64,000 bases of DNA from Pardosa pseudoannulata (GCA_032207245.1 CM063510.1:44894239-44958238), one strand, 5' to 3'; shown: positions 44,797 through 56,207, numbered from the stretch's first letter. The notes: generated by a model from the sequence alone, not told the origin. Numbers and translations are program-made.

Positions 44797-47700
44797 TGGA
44801 CTTGGCGACAAACTCTACTACAGATTTCAAGGATTGTCGCAAATTTCGTTTATTCGTTCATGATCGAAGATCAAATTTGCACTTCCTCGTCGACAGTGGT
44901 GCCGATGTGAGCATAATTCCAGCTACCTCCAAAAACAAACAAAAGAATGAACTCAAACTGTTTGCAGCTAATGGCTCTGAAATCTCAACGTATGGTGTAC
45001 AAATTTTAAGCCTGGATTTGGGATTACGTCGAGAATTTCAATTTCCATTTATAGTTGCCGAAGTAAACAAAGGTATAATAGGAGCTGACTTTCTTCATAA
45101 ATATAATTTACTTATTGATATAAAAAACAAAAGATTAATTGATAGGGTAACTCAACTCAGTATCCAGGGTGACATTACCGCTATTTCAAATAGTAACAAC
45201 GTCAGTACATTAAACAAAACTCTAAAAATTACAAATCTTCTTTCAAAGTATCCTGAAACTTGTAAGCCTAATTTTTTTCCTTCAAAAATAAAACATGATG
45301 TTGAACATTTTATAGAGACTACTGGCCAACCTGTTTATTCCAAAGCTCGCCAACTTGATCCTAAGCGTCTAGCCATAGCCAAAGAAGAGTTTAAATTCAT
45401 GCTCGATAACAATATTATAAGAATGTCAAAATCCCAATGGTCAAGTCCTTTGCATCTAGTTACAAAAAAGGATGGTTCAATTAGACCATGTGGAGATTAT
45501 CGCCGTTTAAATGCTCAGACTCTACCCGATCGCTATCCAATACCACGAATCGAGGATTTTCATCACATATTGAAGGATACAAACGTTTACTCAAAAATAG
45601 ATTTGCAAAAAGCGTATTTCCAAATTCCCATAGCTGAAAAAGACAAATGTAAAACTGCTATAATTACACCTTTTGGTTTATTTGAATTTAATGTAATGAG
45701 TTTTGGTTTAAAAAATGCCCCATCAACATTTCAAAGATTTATCCACCAAGTTTTTCAAGGATTAAATTTTGTTTTTCCTTACTTAGACGATATTCTCATA
45801 GCTTCTAAATCTGAGGAAGAACATGAAAATCACCTTAATTTAGTATTAGAGAGATTAAATGAATATGGTTTAAGAATTAACATTTCTAAATCTGTTTTTG
45901 CTGTTTCCCAAGTCGAATTTTTAGGCTACTTAATTACTCCTGAAGGTTCTCGTCCATTGCCAGAGAAAGTACAAGTTATCCTAAATTATAAACGACCAGA
46001 AAACAATTCGTCAATTGAGGAATTTCCTAGGACTCATTAATTTTTATCGTCGTTATTTAAAAGACGCAGCGAAGAACCAAGCACTGCTTCACGAATTTCT
46101 AAAAGGAGCAAAAAAGAATGATAAAAGTAAGATTTCATGGACAGAAGACGCTGAAAAACAGTTTGAAAAATGCAAAGCAGAGTTTGCAAACACTATCCTG
46201 TTGTCATTTCCCAATTCTGATTTACCTCTGTCTTTATTTACAGATGCATCAGATATGGCAATAGGGTCAGTATTACAACAATTTGAAAATTCAACTTGGA
46301 AGCCAATAGCATTTTACTCAAAAAAGTTAAGTTTAACTCAACAAAAATACAGCACTTATGATAGAGAATTATTAGGCATTTATCTTTCAATCAAACATTT
46401 CAAACACTATTTAGAAGGCAGAACGTTTGTTATTTATACAGATCACAAACCTCTTATATTTGCTTTCCATCAAAAACTTGACAAAGCCGCACCCCGCCAA
46501 TGCCGCCAACTTCAATACATTTCTCAATTTACAACTAATATTAAATATATTAAAGGAGAAAGCAATATAATAGCCGATACTCTATCCAGAATGAATGAAG
46601 TTTCATTAATAAATTATGACAAAATAGCTGATTTGCAAGATCAAGATACAGAATTACAAAATTTGCGTACGAATTCTTCATGTAATTTTAAACAATATCC
46701 ATTACCTTCTGGAAAATCTTTGTGGTGCGATACTTCAACCAAAAATATTCGACCATATATTCCTCAATCTTTTCGTCAACAAATCTTCCAACATATTCAT
46801 GGATTATCACATCCAGGAATAAAATCAACTGTTAAAATGATGACTTCAAAATTTATTTGGCCGAACATTAGAAAAGACGTTCAACTATGGACTCGAGCTT
46901 GTATTTCTTGCCAAAAATCTAAAATCAATAGGCATACAAAAACAAAGTTGGGTGAATACGAAATTCCATCAGAAAGATTTTCTGTAGTTCACATAGATCT
47001 GATTGGACCTCTTCCTCCCTCTAAAGGAAAAATTTATTGCTTAACTTGTATTGACAGATTTTCCAACTGGATGGAAGTAATTCCTTTAGACAATATTTCA
47101 GCTGATACAGTCGCAAGAAGTTTTTATAGCAACTGGATTGCTCGTTTTGGAACACCATCTCGACTTATTACAGATCGAGGTACACAATTTAAATGTGAGA
47201 CATTACAAGTTTTATCTAAAATATGTGGAATTAAACTTCAACATACTACTGCGTACCATCCTTCCTGCAATGGTAAAGTAGAAAGATTGCACAGAACTCT
47301 TAAGGCAGCATTAAAAGCTCATAACAACCTCTCATGGGTAGACACATTACCAACAGTACTTCTAGGATTACGAACCGCTATTCAAGAAGATTCGAAATTC
47401 ACAATAGCTCAAATGGTCTACGGTCAAAGCCTACGACTTCCTGGAGAATTCTTTTGCGAACCAAGTACTGACATAACATCGGAAACCTTTGCAAAAGATT
47501 TACAGAAATTTATGGAAGTAATAAGACCAAGAATAGCAAGAACCAATGTGTACAAACCAATTTTTGTCCATAAAGATCTGAAAACTTGCTCTCACATTTT
47601 TATACGCATTGATAGGGTTAAAAAGCCCCTAGAACCACCTTATGAAGGACCGTTTCCTGTAATTGCTCGAAATGAAAAATATTTCACGATTGAAGTAAAA

Positions 47701-47940
47701 GGCAAAAATGTCAATGTGTCATTAGATCGATTAAAACCTGCTTACTTATTACCAGTCAATGAAAATAACTATTCAACACATCCAACCGAGAATGTTCAAC
47801 AATTTGCAGAGACTCCTCCAGTGACATCGCAGACACAAAATTTGCAAAAAGAAGCTTCATCGCCTAAGCATTTACGGTTCAACCTTTCTCGTTCAGGTAG
47901 AGAAATAAAACCGCCTTCTCGTTATAAAGACTATATTTAG
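44796..47940 (+). pseudogene. pol: Element 2 copy 1 pol, one frameshift
   Basis: Two open segments, 44796-46040 and 46015-47940, broken by one extra A near 46000 in the run CCAGAAAACAATTC; copy 2 has AAA there. Domains in order: protease (FLVDSGADVSIIPA), reverse transcriptase (KKDGSIRPCGDYRRLNAQ, FGLKNAPSTFQRF, catalytic YLDDILIAS), RNase H (LFTDASDMAIGSVL, TYDRELLGIYLSIKHF, IYTDHKPL), integrase (H-H-C-C within HGLSHPGIKSTVKMM and CISCQKSK; DDE in HIDLIGPLPP, LITDRGTQF and NGKVERLHRTLK), and a basic tail ending SRYKDYI. All catalytic residues are present. Only the single frameshift prevents a full-length product; it may be a consensus error. Confidence 0.93.
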
Positions 47941-48074
47941 AACTATACTTTCGGAACTATATTTTGTAAATTTTAGTTTGTACAAATTGTAGTATTTAAT
48001 TTATATTTATTAATTTTATTTGTCTTTTAATGTATTTAATTAGTATCGTAACTTTGTTACTGGGGAGGGAATGA

Positions 48075-48328
48075 TGTAGTAGCACAGACTTAATGATTTG
48101 TTTTTCGTTTAAAAATCGTTTGCAGTTTGTAACAAGTTTATCGTTTGCAAGTTTTGGTTTTGCTGTAAAGTTTTTATAAAAAATTTTGATGGAATAAAAG
48201 GTTGTTCTAAGCAGACTGGAAAATGTTTCGTTTCTTTTAATTGAATTATTATGCCTGATTAATGAATAAGAATATAAATATAGTCAACTAAGCTTAAAAT
48301 TAATTTAATATCGTACCAGTACGCGATA
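48075..48328 (+). repeat. Element 2 copy 1, 3' LTR
   Basis: 254 bases, one deletion relative to the 5' LTR. Followed by the AATT duplication and element 1 leader. Confidence 0.95.
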
Positions 48329-48332
48329 AATT

Positions 48333-48645
48333 CTTAATCAAAACAATTGAAATTAACAATATCCATAAGTCCTAATAATAAAAATGTTAAGAAAAATAAA
48401 ATTCAAAACTTGGACCGAAACCACAAACTATTCAAATTTCAATCGTCAGGCACTAAAGGAACTGGCATGCGGTATTTAAATTTGATCTGGATGATCATAA
48501 TAAAACAAAACGAATTCAGGGTGAATTCAAATCAGAATCTCTTCTTCATTTGTCAGGATGACAAAATTAATAAAGTTCCTTGAGTGCTTGTCAAAAAGAA
48601 AAGAAATCACTTATCTGTGGTCATGTCTTCGGCTTCGTGTTTCGA
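48333..48645 (-). other. Element 1 leader, LTR-proximal part (copy 1)
   Basis: Non-coding leader between element 2 and the primer binding site. The plus-strand open frame 48347-48583 lies antisense in this leader and is not considered a gene. It matches 54599-54911 almost perfectly. Confidence 0.75.
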
Positions 48646-48663
48646 GCCCCACGTTGGGCGCCA
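48646..48663 (-). promoter_or_regulatory. Element 1 primer binding site, copy 1
   Basis: On the element's strand TGGCGCCCAACGTGGGGC, complementary to the 3' end of tRNA-Lys (CUU type), three bases inside the LTR. Complementarity continues for about five more bases. Confidence 0.85.
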
Positions 48664-48666
48664 ATC

Positions 48667-48900
48667 TGTAACACTATAAATCCAACAGAGGTAAAAAATC
48701 TATCTACATTTAACAAATTACGTTTAATTATTAAGATATTTACACATATTTACAAGTTTTACTTAATATTTAACATTATTAAAAATGCAGAGAGCAGGAG
48801 GCCCTCGCACACACCAACACAACATAACGAACTCTCTAACAGTCTGTCTTTTTAGGCTAAAACAAAAAGGTGCGCGCGCAGATGGCCGTTGCGCGCTGCT
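48667..48900 (-). repeat. Element 1 LTR next to the gap, diverged
   Basis: 234 bases visible, ending three bases short of the LTR terminus where the Ns begin. It carries about ten substitutions against the outer LTRs, which are nearly identical to each other. Confidence 0.9.
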
Positions 48901-49000
48901 NNNNNNNNNNNNNNNNNNNNNNNNNNNNNNNNNNNNNNNNNNNNNNNNNNNNNNNNNNNNNNNNNNNNNNNNNNNNNNNNNNNNNNNNNNNNNNNNNNNN
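48901..49000. other. Assembly gap (100 N)
   Basis: Exactly 100 N, the usual placeholder for a gap of unknown length. The left edge is inside an element 1 LTR and the right edge is inside element 1 gag. Confidence 0.99.
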
Positions 49001-49568
49001 CTCGGCACTCATCTTGAATCGACGTAATAAAATTTTTTTTTATTTCCCCATATTCCGGTGGTTTATCCGGAGAATCCGATTCTATAACAATTAATTTTGA
49101 AATTTCAATAGGTAAAAGCCCGATCAGATATACCACCCATTTTGATTCTGGTATTTTCAAAAATGACAGTTGTCTCTCGAAAAGGTTTAAAAACGTACTA
49201 ATGTCATCTACCTTCGGGTCAAACTGAGGGATTAACCCTTTAATTTCAAATTTAGATACATCCGTATCACTATCGGCAAGAACGGTTCCTGTTTCCGAAG
49301 CATGATTTAAATTTTGTAACTTTAGTTTCTCTAATTCAAATTCCATTTACCGTCTTTCGGTTTCTGCTTCCTTTTCTTTTACTTCGGATTCTTTTCTGGT
49401 GCTAATAATTGTATCCAACAATATTTTTGTGAATTCTTCGTCATATGAAGTACATCCGGTTATAACATCTTTAATTTTTATTACTGTGGCGTCGGGTTCC
49501 AACACGATGCCTAATTCTGCGGCCAAAACCAAAAGGTCGCATTTTTTACCTCTAGCAAGATATGCCAT
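49001..49568 (-). pseudogene. Element 1 gag, partial second copy
   Basis: N-terminal part of element 1 gag, cut by the gap. It starts at ATG 49568 and matches 42735-43303 with few changes. A G-to-A change makes an in-frame stop after about 73 residues (ETERR then stop, near 49348), which copy 1 lacks. The leader continues at 49569-49927. Confidence 0.88.
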
Positions 49569-49927
49569 TTTTTATTCTTTTCAGGCCAAACTTAAAATTA
49601 ATGGTAAAACTCAATTACTGCGAGAATGGCTCATTAGAATGACATAATATGCATACATCTGATTAATCAACTAAACTATATTATTTCGATTTGAAACCGG
49701 AAGTATCAATAAATTTGAAGGAATAAAATAATACTTCTTAATTATACAAATATTTCAGATACATAATATTTCTATTAAAAAGAATCATCGATGGAAAATT
49801 AAATAATAAGCAACACAAAAAAAGAACATTAACCTGAGCAATATCTTTTGTTATTAATACAAAAATTCAAATTAAATTGAAACTGCACCAATATTCAACA
49901 CTGAAATATTAACTATCTTTATGAATT
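49569..49927 (-). other. Element 1 leader, gag-proximal part (copy 2)
   Basis: Counterpart of 43304-43663, ending in AATT at 49924-49927, the same insertion point of element 2. Confidence 0.75.
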
Positions 49928-50183
49928 TGTAGTAGCACAGACTTAATGATTTGTTTTTCGTTTAAAAATCGTTTGCAGTTTGTAACAAGTTTATCGTTTG
50001 CAAGTTTTGGTTTTGCTGTAAAGTTTTTATAAAAAATTTTGATGGAATAAAAGGTTGTTCTAAGCAGACTGGAAAATGTTTCGTTTCTTTTAATTGAATT
50101 ATTATGCCTGATTAATGAATAAGAATATAAATATAGCTCAAACTAAGCTTAAAATTAATTTAATATCGTACCAGTACGCGATA
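49928..50183 (+). repeat. Element 2 copy 2, 5' LTR
   Basis: 256 bases, one additional A near its end relative to copy 1. Confidence 0.95.
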
Positions 50184-50218
50184 TTTTTGGTGACCCGGAA
50201 AGTCATAAGAAGACAAAA

Positions 50219-51061
50219 ATGCAGGATTCTATACCGGAAAATACAGATGTTCACAGTGAAGTCAGCAACGATGACAAGGAATTATGCAAGGTGAGTGTTA
50301 AAATACCACCTTTTTGGGTTGATAAACCCGAAATATGGTTTTTCCAAGTGGAAGCTCAATTCAAAATCAGCGGAATAACAGCTGAGGAAACGAAGTTTAA
50401 TTATTTAATTTCACAACTTGATCCAAAATATGTCGAGAATGTATGGGACATAGTTAGCAGTACCAGTAAAACTAAATATTCTGATTCAAAATTTAGACTC
50501 TTAAATTTATTTAAGGAAAGTGAAAGTGTAAGAATTCAAAAATTAATCACTGGAATAGAACTTGGCGACATGAAACCCAGCCAACTGTTGCAAAAATTGA
50601 AGTCAATAGCCACTTCTGATGTTTCCGAAAAATTAATTAAAACACTTTGGCTAGGAAAATTACCGGAAGCTATAAAAAATATTTTAGTTGTCAGTAATGA
50701 AAATATTGATAGTTTAGCTGTTATGGCTGATAAAATCAACGATATGAGTTCTAAACAAGAGATATGCAGCGCAAGTACTACTACTCAAAATTATAGTAGT
50801 GAATTAATTGATAGAATTAAACATTTAGAACAACAAATGGCTGAATTAAATATGCGTGCTGGTGCTAGAACAAAAATAAGGAATGCTAATTTTCGTCATC
50901 GATCTCGATCTCGAAGTGGTCGACGTGTAAAATTCGATCCCAATGGAAAATTATGCTACTACCATTTTCGATTTGGATCCAGATGCTTCCCCGAAAAATG
51001 TAAATCTCCTTGTAGTTGGACAAAGAAAACGCAAGATAATCAGGAAAACTCAAACCTGTAG
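50219..51061 (+). CDS. gag: Element 2 copy 2 gag
   Basis: 280 residues, intact. It differs from copy 1 at only a couple of residues near the start (Ser to His near position 11; Phe to Leu near position 23). It has the same CsRn1-type capsid signature, Arg-Ser-rich basic stretch and CHCC-like terminal cluster. pol overlaps the stop codon in the -1 frame, as in copy 1, so -1 frameshifting or readthrough-type coupling is likely. Confidence 0.9.
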   Translation: MQDSIPENTDVHSEVSNDDKELCKVSVKIPPFWVDKPEIWFFQVEAQFKISGITAEETKFNYLISQLDPKYVENVWDIVSSTSKTKYSDSKFRLLNLFKESESVRIQKLITGIELGDMKPSQLLQKLKSIATSDVSEKLIKTLWLGKLPEAIKNILVVSNENIDSLAVMADKINDMSSKQEICSASTTTQNYSSELIDRIKHLEQQMAELNMRAGARTKIRNANFRHRSRSRSGRRVKFDPNGKLCYYHFRFGSRCFPEKCKSPCSWTKKTQDNQENSNL

Positions 51062-54000
51062 TGGACTTGGCGACAAACTCTACTACAGATTTCAAGGATT
51101 GTCGCAAATTTCGTTTATTCGTTCATGATCGAAGATCAAATTTGCACTTCCTCGTCGACAGTGGTGCCGATGTGAGCATAATTCCAGCTACCTCCAAAAA
51201 CAAACAAAAGAATGAACTCAAACTGTTTGCAGCTAATGGCTCTGAAATCTCAACGTATGGTGTACAAATTTTAAGCCTGGATTTGGGATTACGTCGAGAA
51301 TTTCAATTTCCATTTATAGTTGCCGAAGTAAACAAAGGTATAATAGGAGCTGACTTTCTTCATAAATATAATTTACTTATTGATATAAAAAACAAAAGAT
51401 TAATTGATAGGGTAACTCAACTCAGTATCCAGGGTGACATTACCGCTATTTCAAATAGTAACAACGTCAGTACATTAAACAAAACTCTAAAAATTACAAA
51501 TCTTCTTTCAAAGTATCCTGAAACTTGTAAGCCTAATTTTTTTCCTTCAAAAATAAAACATGATGTTGAACATTTTATAGAGACTACTGGCCAACCTGTT
51601 TATTCCAAAGCTCGCCAACTTGATCCTAAGCGTCTAGCCATAGCCAAAGAAGAGTTTAAATTCATGCTCGATAACAATATTATAAGAATGTCAAAATCCC
51701 AATGGTCAAGTCCTTTGCATCTAGTTACAAAAAAGGATGGTTCAATTAGACCATGTGGAGATTATCGCCGTTTAAATGCTCAGACTCTACCCGATCGCTA
51801 TCCAATACCACGAATCGAGGATTTTCATCACATATTGAAGGATACAAACGTTTACTCAAAAATAGATTTGCAAAAAGCGTATTTCCAAATTCCCATAGCT
51901 GAAAAAGACAAATGTAAAACTGCTATAATTACACCTTTTGGTTTATTTGAATTTAATGTAATGAGTTTTGGTTTAAAAAATGCCCCATCAACATTTCAAA
52001 GATTTATCCACCAAGTTTTTCAAGGATTAAATTTTGTTTTTCCTTACTTAGACGATATTCTCATAGCTTCTAAAATCTGAGGAAGAACATGAAAATCACC
52101 TTAATTTAGTATTAGAGAGATTAAATGAATATGGTTTAAGAATTAACATTTCTAAATCTGTTTTTGCTGTTTCCCAAGTCGAATTTTTAGGCTACTTAAT
52201 TACTCCTGAAGGTTCTCGTCCATTGCCAGAGAAAGTACAAGTTATCCTAAATTATAAACGACCAGAAACAATTCGTCAATTGAGGAATTTCCTAGGACTC
52301 ATTAATTTTTATCGTCGTTATTTAAAAGACGCAGCGAAGAACCAAGCACTGCTTCACGAATTTCTAAAAGGAGCAAAAAAGAATGATAAAAGTAAGATTT
52401 CATGGACAGAAGACGCTGAAAAACAGTTTGAAAAATGCAAAGCAGAGTTTGCAAACACTATCCTGTTGTCATTTCCCAATTCTGATTTACCTCTGTCTTT
52501 ATTTACAGATGCATCAGATATGGCAATAGGGTCAGTATTACAACAATTTGAAAATTCAACTTGGAAGCCAATAGCATTTTACTCAAAAAAGTTAAGTTTA
52601 ACTCAACAAAAATACAGCACTTATGATAGAGAATTATTAGGCATTTATCTTTCAATCAAACATTTCAAACACTATTTAGAAGGCAGAACGTTTGTTATTT
52701 ATACAGATCACAAACCTCTTATATTTGCTTTCCATCAAAAACTTGACAAAGCCGCACCCCGCCAATGCCGCCAACTTCAATACATTTCTCAATTTACAAC
52801 TAATATTAAATATATTAAAGGAGAAAGCAATATAATAGCCGATACTCTATCCAGAATGAATGAAGTTTCATTAATAAATTATGACAAAATAGCTGATTTG
52901 CAAGATCAAGATACAGAATTACAAAATTTGCGTACGAATTCTTCATGTAATTTTAAACAATATCCATTACCTTCTGGAAAATCTTTGTGGTGCGATACTT
53001 CAACCAAAAATATTCGACCATATATTCCTCAATCTTTTCGTCAACAAATCTTCCAACATATTCATGGATTATCACATCCAGGAATAAAATCAACTGTTAA
53101 AATGATGACTTCAAAATTTATTTGGCCGAACATTAGAAAAGACGTTCAACTATGGACTCGAGCTTGTATTTCTTGCCAAAAATCTAAAATCAATAGGCAT
53201 ACAAAAACAAAGTTGGGTGAATACGAAATTCCATCAGAAAGATTTTCTGTAGTTCACATAGATCTGATTGGACCTCTTCCTCCCTCTAAAGGAAAAATTT
53301 ATTGCTTAACTTGTATTGACAGATTTTCCAACTGGATGGAAGTAATTCCTTTAGACAATATTTCAGCTGATACAGTCGCAAGAAGTTTTTATAGCAACTG
53401 GATTGCTCGTTTTGGAACACCATCTCGACTTATTACAGATCGAGGTACACAATTTAAATGTGAGACATTACAAGTTTTATCTAAAATATGTGGAATTAAA
53501 CTTCAACATACTACTGCGTACCATCCTTCCTGCAATGGTAAAGTAGAAAGATTGCACAGAACTCTTAAGGCAGCATTAAAAGCTCACAACAACCTCTCAT
53601 GGGTAGACACATTACCAACAGTACTTCTAGGATTACGAACCGCTATTCAAGAAGATTCGAAATTCACAATAGCTCAAATGGTCTACGGTCAAAGCCTACG
53701 ACTTCCTGGAGAATTCTTTTGCGAACCAAGTACTGACATAACATCGGAAACCTTTGCAAAAGATTTACAGAAATTTATGGAAGTAATAAGACCAAGAATA
53801 GCAAGAACCAATGTGTACAAACCAATTTTTGTCCATAAAGATCTGAAAACTTGCTCTCACATTTTTATACGCATTGATAGGGTTAAAAAGCCCCTAGAAC
53901 CACCTTATGAAGGACCGTTTCCTGTAATTGCTCGAAATGAAAAATATTTCACGATTGAAGTAAAAGGCAAAAATGTCAATGTGTCATTAGATCGATTAAA

Positions 54001-54205
54001 ACCTGCTTACTTATTACCAGTCAATGAAAATAACTATTCAACACATCCAACCGAGAATGTTCAACAATTTGCAGAGACTCCTCCAGTGACATCGCAGACA
54101 CAAAATTTGCAAAAAGAAGCTTCATCGCCTAAGCATTTACGGTTCAACCTTTCTCGTTCAGGTAGAGAAATAAAACCGCCTTCTCGTTATAAAGACTATA
54201 TTTAG
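51061..54205 (+). pseudogene. pol: Element 2 copy 2 pol, one frameshift
   Basis: The first open segment (51061-52080) stops just after the reverse transcriptase catalytic YLDDILIAS because of one extra A at about 52074 (TTCTAAAATCTGAGG; copy 1 has one A fewer). The frame resumes and runs through RNase H and integrase to 54205. The frame is intact at the place where copy 1 is broken. Domains and catalytic residues are as in copy 1. Confidence 0.93.
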
Positions 54206-54339
54206 AACTATACTTGCGGAACTATATTTTGTAAATTTTAGTTTGTACAAATTGTAGTATTTAATTTATATTTATTAATTTTATTTGTCTTTTAATGTAT
54301 TTAATTAGTATCGTAACTTTGTTACTGGGGAGGGAATGA

Positions 54340-54594
54340 TGTAGTAGCACAGACTCAATGATTTGTTTTTCGTTTAAAAATCGTTTGCAGTTTGTAACAA
54401 GTTTATCGTTTGCAAGTTTTGGTTTTGCTGTAAAGTTTTTATAAAAAAATTGTGATGGAATAAAAGGTTGTTCTAAGTAGACTGGAAAATGTTTCGTTTC
54501 TTTTAATTGAATTATTATGCCTGATTAATGAATAAGAATATAAATATAGTCAACTAAGCTTAAAATTAATTTAATATCGTACCAGTACGCGATA
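54340..54594 (+). repeat. Element 2 copy 2, 3' LTR
   Basis: 255 bases, preceded by the polypurine tract GGGGAGGGAATGA and followed by AATT. Confidence 0.95.
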
Positions 54595-54598
54595 AATT

Positions 54599-54911
54599 CT
54601 TAATCAAAACAATTGAAATTAACAATATCCATAAGTCCTAATAATAAAAATGTTAAGAAAAATAAAATTCAAAACTTGGACCGAAACCACAAACTATTCA
54701 AATTTCAATCGTCAGGCACTAAAGGAACTGGCATGCGGTATTTAAATTTGATCTGGATGATCATAATAAAACAAAACGAATTCAGGGTGAATTCAAATCA
54801 GAATCTCTTCTTCATTTGTCAGGATGACAAAATTAATAGAGTTCCTTGAGTGCTTGTCAAAAAGAAAAGAAATCACTTATCTGTGGTCATGTCTTCGGCT
54901 TCGTGTTTCGA
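54599..54911 (-). other. Element 1 leader, LTR-proximal part (copy 2)
   Basis: Leader of element 1. It differs from copy 1 at about one position (AATAGAG against AATAAAG). Confidence 0.75.
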
Positions 54912-54929
54912 GCCCCACGTTGGGCGCCA
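54912..54929 (-). promoter_or_regulatory. Element 1 primer binding site, copy 2
   Basis: Same 18 bases as at 48646-48663, matching tRNA-Lys. Confidence 0.85.
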
Positions 54930-54932
54930 ATC

Positions 54933-55171
54933 TGTAACACTATACATCCAACAGAGATAAAAAAAATGTATCTACATTTAACAAATTACGTTTAATTATT
55001 AAGATATTTACACATATTTACAAGTTTTACTTAATATTTAACATTATCAAAAATGCAGAGAGCAGGAGGCCCTCGCACACACCAACACACCACAACGAAC
55101 TCTCTAACAGTCTGTCCTTTTAGGCTAAAACAAAAGTGTGCGCGCGCAGATGGCCGTTGCGCGCTGCTACA
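54933..55171 (-). repeat. Element 1 5' LTR
   Basis: 239 bases. Its outer edge abuts the second AATG duplication and the right half of the piggyBac element. Confidence 0.95.
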
Positions 55172-55457
55172 AATGGAAGTGTTCTCGACTTCTCTATATT
55201 TACTTCTTAGCTCTTCAGCCAATTGGAAAATAAAATCTTTTCGTGAAATATTTACTTGAGTCGACCAATAAATTTCATGTTATGCGATTAACTGTTAAAC
55301 CATTCTATGAATCAAATTGGCTCACAACCGTGAAAATAGGTATACCACATTTGATAATGTGAAATGAAGGGGTCTGCGGGGAAGAGGAATGAAAGTTTAC
55401 ATACATTTTTTTATTTAACTAAAAACCAACGTATGTTTTTGAAAAGTGATATTAAAG

Positions 55458-55569
<112 letters not shown>

Positions 55570-55617
55570 CAAATTTTTAATGAGTCATATTGGCTCGGTC
55601 CGTAAATCTAGTGTTAA

Positions 55618-56203
55618 TGATTAATAATTCTACGAGTTTTTTTTTAATGTTAAGTTTTATATAAAAAATACTCTTTATATCCGAACTATTTTTTATGAGT
55701 AGAGATATTTTTTAGCAATTTTATGCTTTTCATTATCAATAAGTAATAAATTAAATTTAGTACTGAATATTTTGTCTCTATATGAACATTTATATTTTAC
55801 TTTAAGATACAATATTTTTCCTTTGCCCTAAAGACGCGCAATCCAAAAATTATACGCATTTAGTACTTATTACTTTTTACGTTATTTTTCTAAAAATGAA
55901 ATAACTGGTTCACCTTTTAATTTTTTTCTTTATTAAATTACCAGTACATAAAGGTTCGGTAAATTTTAAACTCAAGTATTAATCACTTACATTGCTGTGT
56001 AAAATAGGTCTCATGTAGGCATTGATATCTTGTGCCCTAATGTATTGTATTTATATTAATACATTTCTGTCGAAAAGTATAAAATTAAATTCTTTCAATG
56101 AGAAGACGTATGATTTATTAATGGGGTCGAAACCAACAAACCAATTGCCTATTGTCACCAGTAATTTCTGGGACGCATTCACACTGATCTTTATTTAATT
56201 CTA
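55618..56203. other. Intergenic, no gene seen
   Basis: AT-rich, with no coding or repeat signature recognised. Confidence 0.5.
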
Positions 56204-56207
56204 TTAA

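Larger units (their letters stand above)
43664..48328 (+). mobile_element. Element 2, copy 1: CsRn1-type Ty3/gypsy retrotransposon
   Basis: 4665-bp plus-strand LTR element inserted antisense in the leader of element 1. AATT is duplicated at 43660-43663 and 48329-48332. LTRs are 43664-43918 and 48075-48328 and differ by one base (AGCTCAAC against AGTCAAC). The primer site candidate TGGTGACCCGG follows the left LTR at 43923; its first nine bases equal the tRNA-Trp type used by CsRn1 elements. The polypurine tract GGGGAGGGAATGA precedes the right LTR. gag and pol fill the interior, with no env. Each LTR carries an AATAAAAGG poly(A)-type signal. Confidence 0.93.
49928..54594 (+). mobile_element. 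Element 2, copy 2
   Basis: Near-identical to copy 1 and inserted at the same base of element 1, with AATT at 54595-54598. LTRs are 49928-50183 and 54340-54594. They differ from each other at about five positions (for example ACTTAATG/ACTCAATG and CTAAGCAG/CTAAGTAG). The left LTRs of both copies share AGCTCAA, and both right LTRs share AGTCAAC. The two copies therefore descend from one insertion by duplication, not from two independent insertions. Confidence 0.93.
38593..55171 (-). mobile_element. Element 1: Ty3/gypsy LTR retrotransposon, nested and partly duplicated
   Basis: Minus-strand LTR element inside the piggyBac element, with AATG duplicated at 38589-38592 and 55172-55175. Order on its own strand: 5' LTR (54933-55171), primer binding site, leader, gag, protease, reverse transcriptase, RNase H, integrase, polypurine tract (38831-38843), 3' LTR (38593-38830). 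The leader is interrupted by element 2. The part from mid-gag to the 5' LTR appears twice, around the 100-N gap. No env frame fits between integrase and polypurine tract. gag and pol carry several frameshifts, so this copy is not autonomous as assembled. Confidence 0.9.

Noticed and set aside
48347..48583. 78-codon plus-strand frame present in both copies (also 54613-54849)
   Set aside because: It lies antisense in the untranslated leader of element 1; its conservation follows from the duplication.
38860..55171. Endogenous retrovirus with env
   Set aside because: No frame lies between integrase and the polypurine tract in either gypsy element, so both are plain LTR retrotransposons.
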